A program made the position numbers and the translations under genes. Of a stretch of DNA of 64,000 nucleotides, positions 50,564 to 59,109 are shown piece after piece. Numbering within the stretch: position 1 is the stretch's first letter; each line of letters opens with the position of its first letter. Under the pieces are notes generated by a model. That model worked only from the letters and a program-made list of their open reading frames with translations. It did no database searches and was not told where the DNA came from. Source of the DNA: Shewanella marinintestina (lineage in GTDB: Bacteria > Pseudomonadota > Gammaproteobacteria > Enterobacterales > Shewanellaceae); contig NZ_JAKILC010000012.1 in NCBI RefSeq assembly GCF_023283845.1, forward strand, positions 82,968 to 146,967, in the 5' to 3' direction.

Positions 50564-50722
50564 TTTAACGTCCTGTATTAACATTGCTTTTTGTTTTGAT
50601 TAAAAAGCAATTAACATACCAATATTTAACCATATGTTTTTATTGGTTTTATTAGTTATTAGATTATCTGCATTAACGACTAGAGTAATGAACATACTAA
50701 TGAGTAAGGAATTTGACTAACC

Positions 50723-51091
50723 ATGAGTCCATTAGACCAAGTGCTAGCCGCAGCCAAAAGGATCTGTGATGAAGGCAGAGATCCTAGTTTAGCGCTCATT
50801 AAAACAAAACTCGGTACTAGCATCCCAATGCGAGTCTTGATCCAAGGCTTACAACAGTTTAAATCCATGAGTGCTGAAGATAAGCAAGCCATTGCAAGCC
50901 ATGCTGTTAACGCTGCGAAACAAGAGCAAAAGCCAGGTATTTTATCTCCAACAGAACAAGCTGATAAAATTACCCAACTTGAAAGCGACTTTAGTGAACT
51001 AAAAAGCGAATTCGCTTCGCTAAAACAAGAATTTGATCAACTAAAACAATCTCAAACCGCCACCAAAGAGCCTGACAATACATGCATGTAA
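50723..51091 (+). CDS. Hypothetical protein with N-terminal helical domain and C-terminal coiled coil
   Basis: 122 residues. Residues 1-45 (SPLDQVLAAAKRICDEGRDPS...) look like a small helical DNA-binding-type domain (compare the KfrA N-terminus), but I cannot assign it. Residues 80-112 form heptad repeats (ITQLESDFSELKSEFASLK), a coiled coil. It overlaps the next gene by 10 bp, so the two are one unit. Function not known. Confidence 0.7.
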   Translation: MSPLDQVLAAAKRICDEGRDPSLALIKTKLGTSIPMRVLIQGLQQFKSMSAEDKQAIASHAVNAAKQEQKPGILSPTEQADKITQLESDFSELKSEFASLKQEFDQLKQSQTATKEPDNTCM

Positions 51092-51855
51092 TTGAATTAA
51101 GATTTGAATGCTTTGATAACACGACAATTACTGCAGCAGAAAAGGCCATCAACGGCTTACTCGAAGCCTATCGAGCCAATGGTCAGGTTTTAGGTCGCGA
51201 ATTTGCCGTAGCTTTTAACGATGGTGAATTTAAAGCGCGCATGCTAACGCCAGAAAAAAGCAGCCTTTCTAAGCGTTTCAATAGTCCTTGGGTCAATAGC
51301 GCACTAGAAGAATTAACTGAAGCAAAACTGCTGGCACCACGTGAAAAATATATCGGCCAAGATATTAATTCTGAGGTTTCTAGCCAAGACACGCCAAGTT
51401 GGCAGCTGCTTTATACCAGTTATGTGCATATGTGTTCACCACTGCGAAATGGCGATACCTTGCAGCCTATTCCGCTTTACCAAATTCCAGCGACAGCCAA
51501 TGGCGATCACAAACGTTTGATCCGTTGGCAAACAGAGTGGCAAGCCTGTGATGAATTGCAAATGGCTGCCGCAACTAAAGCAGAGTTTGCGGCACTTGAA
51601 GAATTGACCAGCCACCAAAGCGACCTGTTTAGGCGCGGCTGGGATTTACGTGGCAGAGTTGAATACTTAACTAAAATACCGACCTATTACTATTTATACC
51701 GCGTTGGCGGCGAAAGCTTGGCAGTTGAAAAGCAGCGTCCGTGCCCAAAGTGTGGCAGTAAAGAGTGGTTACTCGATGAACCTTTATTGGATATGTTCCA
51801 TTTCCGCTGCGATACCTGTCGCATTGTGTCCAATATATCTTGGGATCACTTATAA
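51082..51855 (+). CDS. Zn-ribbon protein, DUF2310 family
   Basis: 257 residues; it matches the Zn-ribbon-containing, possibly nucleic-acid-binding family (COG4068). The C-terminal ribbon CPKCGSKEWLL...FHFRCDTCRIVSN has the paired CxxC motifs (about residues 219-246). The N-terminus IELRFECFDNTTITAAEKAI is the family start. It is coupled to the preceding coiled-coil gene and convergent with syd. Function unknown. Confidence 0.82.
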   Translation: MHVIELRFECFDNTTITAAEKAINGLLEAYRANGQVLGREFAVAFNDGEFKARMLTPEKSSLSKRFNSPWVNSALEELTEAKLLAPREKYIGQDINSEVSSQDTPSWQLLYTSYVHMCSPLRNGDTLQPIPLYQIPATANGDHKRLIRWQTEWQACDELQMAAATKAEFAALEELTSHQSDLFRRGWDLRGRVEYLTKIPTYYYLYRVGGESLAVEKQRPCPKCGSKEWLLDEPLLDMFHFRCDTCRIVSNISWDHL

Positions 51856-51864
51856 AAAGTTATC

Positions 51865-51915
51865 AAAATGGCGCTGATACAATTTTACTAAAAGAAAAAT
51901 ATAAGCGCCATTTTT
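51865..51915. terminator. Bidirectional hairpin between DUF2310 gene and syd
   Basis: AAAATGGCGCT and AGCGCCATTTT are perfect complements with a 28-nt loop in the 84-bp convergent gap, with T or A runs at both ends. Confidence 0.7.
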
Positions 51916-51939
51916 GCAATCTCTACTGATAGTTCAAGA

Positions 51940-52581
51940 TTATTTACCGCGTAGGTTTGCCCACATCAGCTTCATTCTTTGCCAAATACCAGGATGATCA
52001 AGTTCGGGCATTGATTCTTCAATTTGCTTAATCGCTGGTGTTACTCGCGGCGTCAGCAGAGTTATAAATTCAGCTAGGCTATCAGCCAATTTTTGAGTTT
52101 GCACTTCACCAGGGATCTCAACCCAAACACTACCATCACTATTATTAACGGTTAGCATTTTATCTTCCCCCTCTAACACACCAATGAACCAGGTTGGTTC
52201 TTGCTTAAGCTTTTTCTTCATCATTAGATGACCAATAATATTTTGCTGCAGGTACTCAAAATCAGTTTGATTCCAAACTTGGATCAACTCGCCCATGCCC
52301 CACTGTGAATCAAAATATAACGGCGCAGCAAAGTGACTGCCAAAGAAAGCATTTATATCCGCTTGTAAACTTAACTCGAGAGCAGTTTCAACATTATCAA
52401 ATTGACCAGCTTGTTGGCGTTTAACCGCTTGCCAAAAAACTGCGCCATCACTGTCTAACTCGCCAACAATACAGTCAGACTCTTGCCCTTCAGCATAATA
52501 TCTAGGCTGTTCACCCAATTTATCCATGTAGGCTTGTTGATATTTAGATAAAAAAAGATCTAAAGCAGGTAAAGAAGACAC
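51940..52581 (-). CDS. syd: SecY-interacting protein Syd
   Basis: 213 residues; the start is GTG 52581. The Syd fold is recognised from the [38 protein letters not shown] region and [22 protein letters not shown]. It binds the cytoplasmic loops of SecY. The neighbours queF (divergent) and csrB match the E. coli order queF-syd-csrB. Confidence 0.95.
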   Translation of the reverse strand: MSSLPALDLFLSKYQQAYMDKLGEQPRYYAEGQESDCIVGELDSDGAVFWQAVKRQQAGQFDNVETALELSLQADINAFFGSHFAAPLYFDSQWGMGELIQVWNQTDFEYLQQNIIGHLMMKKKLKQEPTWFIGVLEGEDKMLTVNNSDGSVWVEIPGEVQTQKLADSLAEFITLLTPRVTPAIKQIEESMPELDHPGIWQRMKLMWANLRGK

Positions 52582-52640
52582 TTAAGCCAGTTCCAAAATC
52601 AGTTATAATAGGGGTCTATTTTGACATGGAAACCGTATTG

Positions 52641-53498
52641 ATGACACAACATCATGATCCCTATAGTAACGCGCCCGAACTTTCTGAACTAACACTTGGA
52701 AAGTCGACTGGTTATCAAGAGCAGTATGATGCATCTTTACTACAAGGCGTGCCGCGTAAATTAAACCGTGATGCAATTGGGCTGACAAATGAATTGCCAT
52801 TTCATGGCTGTGATATTTGGACAGGTTATGAGTTATCTTGGCTAAATGCCAAAGGTAAACCAATGATTGCGATTGCCGACTTTAATCTTAGTTTTGATAG
52901 CAAAAACCTCATTGAGTCTAAGTCGTTTAAGCTTTATTTAAATAGCTATAACCAAACTCGGTTCGACAGTCTATTCGATGTACAAGAGCGCTTACGTCAA
53001 GATCTAAGTCAGTGTGCAGAAGGTGAAGTAACGGTAAAAGTTATCGAACCTAAGCAATTTCATCACCTACGCGTAGTTGAAATGCCAGGCACTTGCATTG
53101 ATGATTTAGACATTGAAGTCGATGACTATAGTTTTAATCCAGACTATTTAGTTGATAGCCTTGATAGCAAAGCCATAGTTGCTGAAACACTGACTTCAAA
53201 CTTATTAAAATCAAACTGCCTTATCACCTCTCAGCCAGACTGGGGCACAGTGATGATCCGTTATCAAGGGCCTAAGATCGATCGTGAAAAGTTACTGAGA
53301 TATTTGATTTCATTTAGACAACACAATGAGTTTCATGAGCAATGTGTAGAGCGTATTTTCGTTGACCTAAAACGCTTCTGCCAATGTGCAAAACTCACGG
53401 TTTATGCTCGCTATACTCGCCGCGGAGGTTTAGACATCAATCCATATCGCAGTGACTTTGAGCATCCTGCAGACAATCAACGTCTCGCTAGACAGTAA
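52641..53498 (+). CDS. queF: NADPH-dependent 7-cyano-7-deazaguanine reductase
   Basis: ATG 52641 ([23 protein letters not shown]) is taken from family alignment; an ATG at 52626 is also in frame. About 285 residues, the long two-domain QueF type. Signatures are [17 protein letters not shown] (QueF motif), [14 protein letters not shown] with the catalytic Cys, and [16 protein letters not shown]. It reduces preQ0 to preQ1 for queuosine. It is divergent from syd. Confidence 0.97.
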   Translation: MTQHHDPYSNAPELSELTLGKSTGYQEQYDASLLQGVPRKLNRDAIGLTNELPFHGCDIWTGYELSWLNAKGKPMIAIADFNLSFDSKNLIESKSFKLYLNSYNQTRFDSLFDVQERLRQDLSQCAEGEVTVKVIEPKQFHHLRVVEMPGTCIDDLDIEVDDYSFNPDYLVDSLDSKAIVAETLTSNLLKSNCLITSQPDWGTVMIRYQGPKIDREKLLRYLISFRQHNEFHEQCVERIFVDLKRFCQCAKLTVYARYTRRGGLDINPYRSDFEHPADNQRLARQ

Positions 53499-53534
53499 AA
53501 TCAGCATTAGTGATTAACACTAACACCTAAAAAT

Positions 53535-53570
53535 AAAATGCCTATAAGCCTCAGCTTATAGGCATTTTTT
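53535..53570. terminator. Terminator between queF and the LysR gene
   Basis: AAAATGCCTATAAGC and GCTTATAGGCATTTTTT pair perfectly around CTCA in the gap between convergent genes. Confidence 0.92.
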
Positions 53571-53583
53571 ATACCTATTCCCA

Positions 53584-54510
53584 TTAAACCGTAACAGCTA
53601 GCCCTTTTAGTTTTATTGCTAAGTTCAACTGCTTTCTAAGCCAAATATTGGCAGGGTTCTGCTCAAGCTTGTGGCTCCAAACCATGTAATACTCAATGGG
53701 CTCAGCCGCAAAAGGTAAATCAAAAACTTGCAGACCAAAAAGGTCGGCATATTCGTCGGTATAAGCTTTTGATGCGATTGCTAATGCATCACTCTTAGAC
53801 GCTACAGACATCATACTTAAAATCGATGATTGCTCGCTGTGCATCTTTCGTGCAGGTAAAACATGTTTGGTTAAGAGATCGGCAACACTTAAGTTGTAGC
53901 GACGCATTTTAAAAATGATGTGCTTTTCATTAAAGTATTGCTCTGGCGTCAAAGTACCTTGGATCCTGGGGTGCGATTTTCTAGCGACACAAACTAATTT
54001 ATCCTGCATTACCTTTTGACTCTTAAATGCAGCCGACTCCGGCAGCCAAATATCCAATGCTAAATCAACTTTCTCCAACTGCAGATCCATCTGCAACTCT
54101 TCTTCTATTAACGGTGGCTCTCGAAATACGATATTGATAGCCAGATCTTTTAGCACATGCTCTACAGTGCCTTGCAACAATTGTATGGCAGACTCGCTCG
54201 CATACACATAAAAGGTGTGCTCACTTGAAGCAGCATCGAATGCCTCAAAACTCGCAGCAACTTGCTCAATCGTTGACATAGCCGGAGCAAGTTGTTGATA
54301 CAGAGTCATTGCACTCGCAGTGGGCTTTACGCCCCGCCCTACTCGTATAAATAACTCCTGACCAACAACTGTCTTTAATCTGGCAACCGCATTACTGACC
54401 GATGACTGGGTTAAGTCGAGTTCTTCTGCAGCTCGACTAAATGATGAAGTTCGATAAACCGCGGTAAAAACCCGAAATAGATTTAAATCAAATGCTTTTT
54501 GCTGCGACAT
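53584..54510 (-). CDS. LysR-type transcriptional regulator
   Basis: ATG 54510 (MSQQKAFDLNLFRVFTAVYRT) gives about 308 residues; an in-frame TTG upstream is not favoured. The winged helix-turn-helix is in the first 65 residues (SFSRAAEELDLTQSSVSNAVARLKTVVGQELF), followed by the periplasmic-binding-protein-like effector domain. It is divergent from the alkylsulfatase gene, the arrangement seen for regulators of the adjacent enzyme (as SdsB for SdsA). The effector is unknown; control of the sulfatase is inferred. Confidence 0.92.
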   Translation of the reverse strand: MSQQKAFDLNLFRVFTAVYRTSSFSRAAEELDLTQSSVSNAVARLKTVVGQELFIRVGRGVKPTASAMTLYQQLAPAMSTIEQVAASFEAFDAASSEHTFYVYASESAIQLLQGTVEHVLKDLAINIVFREPPLIEEELQMDLQLEKVDLALDIWLPESAAFKSQKVMQDKLVCVARKSHPRIQGTLTPEQYFNEKHIIFKMRRYNLSVADLLTKHVLPARKMHSEQSSILSMMSVASKSDALAIASKAYTDEYADLFGLQVFDLPFAAEPIEYYMVWSHKLEQNPANIWLRKQLNLAIKLKGLAVTV

Positions 54511-54773
54511 AGCTCTTACAGGCCCCGATGCCAAAACCAAGTAACTAAATTAAGTGACTAAATCAAGCGAAAGCTACAGGTGTAATCTTGCAGCTATTAC
54601 CACTCAATATATTCATATTATAAATAGTAATCTCTAGGTTAGCCCTAATTATTAATCAATTCAAGTTACCTATACTGGCCTCAATTAAGCAGATGTCTCA
54701 TTAGTGCCCTACAAACTAATTGCAACATTGAGACATAAGGCTTTGAACGAATTCAATCTTATAAGGGTGACTT

Positions 54774-56759
54774 ATGAAAAAGACTCTACTTGCAATCTCA
54801 ATCGTGTCAATTTTCTCGTTTAATGCACTAGCTGCTCAACACGAGCATGACCACATCACTGTGCATTATGAAGGCAAGGATGCAACAGAGCATACTATTG
54901 CTCATAACCAAGCGGTGGCAGAGACATTAAACTTTGCAGATACTCGCGCATTTGAGCAGTCATCTAAAAACTTAGTGGCTAAGTTTGATAAAGCGACCGC
55001 CGATATTCTGCGCGCTGAATTTGCTTTTATCAGCGACAACACTCCAGATTCAGTCAATCCATCACTGTATCGCCAAGCGCAGCTCAATATGGTGCCGAAT
55101 GGTTTGTATAAGGTTAGCGACGGTATTTACCAAGTGCGCGGAACTGACTTATCTAACCTAACGCTTATTCGCAGTGATAATGGGTGGATAGCTTACGATG
55201 TGCTATTAACCAAAGAAGCTGCAAAAGCATCACTTGAGTTTGCGTTAAAGAATCTACCTAAAGATGGCGACTTACCTGTTGTCGCCATGATTTACTCCCA
55301 TAGTCATGCCGATCACTTCGGCGGTTCTCGCGGCATTCAAGAGATGTTCCCTGATGTCAAAGTCTACGGCTCAGATAACATCACCAAAGAAATTGTTGAT
55401 GAGAACGTACTTGCCGGCAACGCCATGAGCCGCCGCGCAGCGTATCAATACGGGGCAACACTGGGTAAGCATAATCACGGTATTGTCGATGCTGCGTTAG
55501 GCAAAGGCCTATCAAAAGGTGAAATAACTTATGTCGCACCAGACTACACCCTAAACGGCGAAGGCAAATGGGAAACCTTAACCATTGATGGTCTAGAGAT
55601 GGTGTTTATGGACGCATCAGGCACCGAAGCGGAATCAGAAATGATCACTTATATTCCGTCAAAGCAAGCGCTTTGGACCGGTGAACTAACTTATCAAGGT
55701 ATGCATAATATCTATACGCTGCGCGGAGCAAAAGTACGTGATGCACTTAAGTGGTCGAAAGATATTAATGAGATGATTAATGCCTTTGGCCAAGATGTAC
55801 AGGTGTTATTTGCCTCACACTCAGCGCCTGTTTGGGGTAACCAAGAGATCAATGAGTTCCTTCGCTTACAGCGCGATAACTATGGCATAGTGCATAACCA
55901 AACCTTGAGGCTCGCCAACGATGGTGTCGGCATTCAAGACATTGGCGATGCGATTCAAGACACGATTCCCGAGTCTATCTACAAGACATGGCATACCAAT
56001 GGCTACCACGGCACTTATAGCCATAACGCTAAGGCGGTTTACAATAAGTATCTAGGTTACTTTGACATGAACCCAGCAAACCTTAATCCACTACCAACAA
56101 AGCTTGAATCCGCTAAATTTGTTGAATACATGGGCGGCGCTGATGCTGCAATTAAGCGCGCTAAAGATGATTATGCACAAGGCGAATACCGCTTTGTTGC
56201 AACGGCATTAAACAAGGTGGTGATGGCAGAGCCAGAAAATAACGAGGCTCGTCAATTACTAGCCGATACTTATGAGCAACTTGGTTATCAAGCTGAAGGT
56301 GCAGGCTGGAGAAACATCTACTTAACTGGCGCCCAAGAGCTCAGAGTTGGCATTCAAGCGGGCGCCCCTAAAACCGCTTCGGCAGATGTTATTAGCGAAA
56401 TGGATATGCCAACACTATTTGATTTTCTTGCCGTCAAAATTGACAGCCAAATTGCCGCTAAGCACGGTTTAGTTAAGATGAATGTTATCACTCCCGATAC
56501 CCAAGACATTCTCTATATAGAGCTCAGTAACGGTAACTTAAGCAATGCAGTGGTCGACAAGGAGCAAATCGCAGATGCCAACCTTATCGTTAATAAAGCC
56601 GATGTAAACCGTATTCTACTTGGCCAAGTCACCTTAAAAAATCTGCTAGCAAGCGGTGATGCCAAACTTACAGGCGATAAATCAGCCTTTGGAAAAATTG
56701 CCGATAGTATGGTCGAGTTTGCCCCTGACTTTGAGATTGTACCAACACCAGTAAAGTGA
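54774..56759 (+). CDS. Alkyl sulfatase, metallo-beta-lactamase fold (SdsA/BDS1-like)
   Basis: 661 residues. The signal peptide is MKKTLLAISIVSIFSFNALAA, so it acts in the periplasm or outside. The zinc motif HxHxDH is IYSHSHADHFGGSRG near residue 178, with further ligands in EAESEMI and ASHSAPVWG. Helical dimerisation and C-terminal SCP2-like domains follow (DQDIL..NLIVNKADVNRILLGQ). It hydrolyses sulfate esters of alkyl chains, and SDS-type substrates are likely. Its ATG has AAGGGTGA upstream. It is followed by a terminator. Confidence 0.92.
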   Translation: MKKTLLAISIVSIFSFNALAAQHEHDHITVHYEGKDATEHTIAHNQAVAETLNFADTRAFEQSSKNLVAKFDKATADILRAEFAFISDNTPDSVNPSLYRQAQLNMVPNGLYKVSDGIYQVRGTDLSNLTLIRSDNGWIAYDVLLTKEAAKASLEFALKNLPKDGDLPVVAMIYSHSHADHFGGSRGIQEMFPDVKVYGSDNITKEIVDENVLAGNAMSRRAAYQYGATLGKHNHGIVDAALGKGLSKGEITYVAPDYTLNGEGKWETLTIDGLEMVFMDASGTEAESEMITYIPSKQALWTGELTYQGMHNIYTLRGAKVRDALKWSKDINEMINAFGQDVQVLFASHSAPVWGNQEINEFLRLQRDNYGIVHNQTLRLANDGVGIQDIGDAIQDTIPESIYKTWHTNGYHGTYSHNAKAVYNKYLGYFDMNPANLNPLPTKLESAKFVEYMGGADAAIKRAKDDYAQGEYRFVATALNKVVMAEPENNEARQLLADTYEQLGYQAEGAGWRNIYLTGAQELRVGIQAGAPKTASADVISEMDMPTLFDFLAVKIDSQIAAKHGLVKMNVITPDTQDILYIELSNGNLSNAVVDKEQIADANLIVNKADVNRILLGQVTLKNLLASGDAKLTGDKSAFGKIADSMVEFAPDFEIVPTPVK

Positions 56760-56792
56760 GCAGTCTGACCCTAGATAACAAAAGCGAGAAAT

Positions 56793-56824
56793 AAAACCGG
56801 GGCTATTTATAGCCCCGGTTTTTT
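56793..56824. terminator. Terminator between alkyl sulfatase and pfaE
   Basis: AAAACCGGGGCTA and TAGCCCCGGTTTTTT pair perfectly, 34 bp after the sulfatase stop, between convergent genes. Confidence 0.95.
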
Positions 56825-56882
56825 ATTGTTTATGTAAACTGCTTGGCTTAAAGCCTTAGCTTAAAACCGCCATCAAATAGCC

Positions 56883-57785
56883 TTATAGTTCAGGCTGTAA
56901 TAGCGTTTTAAAATCAACTTGCTGTGCCTTAATACTCACTTGCTGACATTGGCCTATGCTCATTGCAAACCGGTAACTGTCATCAAGATGCCCAAGCCAG
57001 CAATGCCAATTTTTTGCAGGCTGCATGGTTTGTATCTCTAAAGTTGATGTATCAGCAGCTTGTTTAGCTTGCATAATTGACAGGCTGATATGTTGTTTCA
57101 ATAGAATATGCCGAGTACTAAGCTTGCTAGTAGGAGCATCACCTGAGCTTGAAATTTTAGTTACATCAAGCTCAAGTGGTGTTTCACTTAGCGAGGAAAA
57201 ATCAAAAGCAAAAGACTTAAGTGATAATGCAAGGCCTAGCCCTTTGGCTTTAATATAAGATTCCTTAAGTGCCCAAAGATCAAAAAAGCGCTCCCGCTGT
57301 AATTCGGCTGGCAGTGCAAGTAACGCTGCTTTTTCAGGTTCAGAAAAGTAATGGCTCAAAATTGAATGAATATTGGTGCTGCTGCGGCAACGCTCAATGT
57401 CGACGCCAAATTCTACAGCATCTAGATTATTACGCTTTTCAGCCTTAGGCACACAGATCCCAACCAATAGCCAATCGCCACTGTGACTCAAATTAAAATG
57501 AATGCCAGTTTGCTTGAACTGAGTATCACTTAATCTAGGCTTACCTTTTTCACCGTATTCAAAGCGCCATTCATTGGGCAATAAATCACTGTGCTGTGAC
57601 AGCAAGGCGCGCAAATACCCCCTTACCATCAAGCCTTGAGTTTTAGCCTCTTGCTTAACGTAGCGGTCAACCTTAACTAACTCGTCTTCAGGTAACCATG
57701 ACTTTAGCAACGAAGAAGTTTGGCTGTCACACTCTTGAATGGTTAACGGGCAAAAGTATAAGCAAATAGAATACGACTCCGACAA
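56883..57785 (-). CDS. pfaE: 4'-phosphopantetheinyl transferase of the PUFA synthase (PfaE)
   Basis: 300 residues of the Sfp/Gsp type. Motifs are FGVDIERCR (Mg-binding Asp/Glu) near residue 126 and DLWALKESYIKAKGLGL (WxxKES-K) near residue 169, plus the P-pant-binding HFNLSHSGDWLLVG. The start is a TTG at 57785, with GAGG 5 bp upstream; TTG starts are also described for pfaE of EPA-producing Shewanella. It transfers phosphopantetheine from CoA to the PfaA ACPs. It is on the opposite strand from pfaR-pfaA, which is the usual layout. Confidence 0.93.
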   Translation of the reverse strand: MSESYSICLYFCPLTIQECDSQTSSLLKSWLPEDELVKVDRYVKQEAKTQGLMVRGYLRALLSQHSDLLPNEWRFEYGEKGKPRLSDTQFKQTGIHFNLSHSGDWLLVGICVPKAEKRNNLDAVEFGVDIERCRSSTNIHSILSHYFSEPEKAALLALPAELQRERFFDLWALKESYIKAKGLGLALSLKSFAFDFSSLSETPLELDVTKISSSGDAPTSKLSTRHILLKQHISLSIMQAKQAADTSTLEIQTMQPAKNWHCWLGHLDDSYRFAMSIGQCQQVSIKAQQVDFKTLLQPEL

Positions 57786-58156
57786 AAGATCCTCTATTAC
57801 AAATTGATATTAATACCATTGTGGCTTTTTTATTTCGAAAAAACAGCTGTCTATTACAAGAAAGTTTTTCAAACATAGCGCAACCCCCTCTTTATTGCCA
57901 AAGGGTGCTACAGACCTAAATACAACTAGATACCTAACAGTTATCAACTGGTAAATAAAGTGTAACCAACCTTTAATTCAACCCAGCTCACACTTTTTAT
58001 TTTCCGCTTGATTTAACTAGCTAAAATAGCACTTTAGCGCACAAGTGTTCTCTCAATCTGGTCGTATCTGTAATTATTCAGTCCCAGGTGATTGTATTGA
58101 CGTATAAGCTCAGGTAGTCTGCTGTGCCATTAGCTCAACAATATTGACTAAATGAT

Positions 58157-58198
58157 GATGAAATGTGGCTTAGCGCTAAGTTCACAGCTAATTTCATC
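58157..58198. promoter_or_regulatory. Interrupted palindrome upstream of pfaR
   Basis: GATGAAAT (58157) and ATTTCATC (58198) enclose GTG and CAC and the perfect palindrome CTTAGCGCTAAG (58169-58180). The whole has near-dyad symmetry over 42 bp. It lies 45-86 bp before the pfaR ATG, in a 457-bp region between pfaE and pfaR that holds no other gene. It may be an operator or a leader hairpin. Candidate promoter elements nearby (TTGACG at 58097, TTGACT at 58144) have no convincing -10 box. Confidence 0.6.
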
Positions 58199-58242
58199 CT
58201 CTTAAAGTCCCAACAGATTATTAACGGATACCCGCTAAACTG

Positions 58243-59109
58243 ATGGCAAAAATAAATAGTGAACACTTAAGTGAAGTCAGTACGACTTCGAATAAGTGTA
58301 CGCAGATAGAGACTGATAGTCGGCATAGCAATGCCACCACCACACCAGAGATGCGCCGGTTCATACAAGAATCAGATCTCAGTGTCAGTCAACTTTCTAA
58401 AATATTGAATATCAGTGAAGCTACCGTGCGTAAGTGGCGTAAACGTGACTCTGTCGAAAACTGCCCGAATACTCCGCACCATCTCAATACCACGTTAACT
58501 CCACTGCAAGAATATGTGGTGGTCGGTTTACGTTATCAATTGAAAATGCCGCTAGACACCTTATTAAAAGCAACACAAAAGTTTATTAACCCAAATGTGT
58601 CGCGTTCAGGGTTAGCAAGGTGCTTAAAGCGATATGGCGTATCTCGAGTTAGCGACATTGAAAGCCCTAATGTGCCGATGCGTTACTTTAATCAAATCCC
58701 AGTGACTCAAGGCAGCGATGTGCAAACCTATACCTTGCACTACGAAACGCTAGCAAAAACCTTAGCGCTGCCTAGCACCGACGGTAACAATGTGGTGCAA
58801 GTGGTTTCACTCACGATTCCACCACAATTGACCGAAGAAATACCCAGTTCAATTTTGCTCGGCATCGATCCTCACAGCGACTGGATCTATCTCGACATTT
58901 ATCAAGATGGCAATACTCAAGCCACAAATCGATATATGGCCTACGTACTCAAACATGGGCCATTCCATTTACGAAAGTTACTCGTGCGTAACTATCACAC
59001 CTTTTTGCAGCGCTTTCCTGGTGCGACGCCAAATCGCCACACCTCAAAAGAAACGCATACAACAAACAACAAGACGCCTGACTCTCAGGCACCCAGCGGA
59101 GACTCATAA
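58243..59109 (+). CDS. pfaR: PUFA cluster regulator PfaR, IS481-transposase-like
   Basis: 288 residues. Residues 47-70 are a helix-turn-helix (DLSVSQLSKILNISEATVRKW), followed by LTPLQEYVVVGLRYQLKMPLDTLL and NPNVSRSGLARCLKRYGVSR, as in IS481-type transposase N-termini. A rve-like remnant follows: GIDPHSDWIYLDIYQDG keeps the first acidic residue (Asp209). The position of the second (TDNG) reads VRNYH, with Arg249 in place of Asp, and the protein stops soon after, so it cannot be a transposase. In Shewanella PfaR activates the pfa genes. The stop overlaps pfaA by one base. Confidence 0.92.
   Translation: MAKINSEHLSEVSTTSNKCTQIETDSRHSNATTTPEMRRFIQESDLSVSQLSKILNISEATVRKWRKRDSVENCPNTPHHLNTTLTPLQEYVVVGLRYQLKMPLDTLLKATQKFINPNVSRSGLARCLKRYGVSRVSDIESPNVPMRYFNQIPVTQGSDVQTYTLHYETLAKTLALPSTDGNNVVQVVSLTIPPQLTEEIPSSILLGIDPHSDWIYLDIYQDGNTQATNRYMAYVLKHGPFHLRKLLVRNYHTFLQRFPGATPNRHTSKETHTTNNKTPDSQAPSGDS

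Noticed and set aside
58056..58062. FadR-like half-site ATCTGGT upstream of pfaR
   Set aside because: Only one half matches the FadR consensus; the second half is absent.
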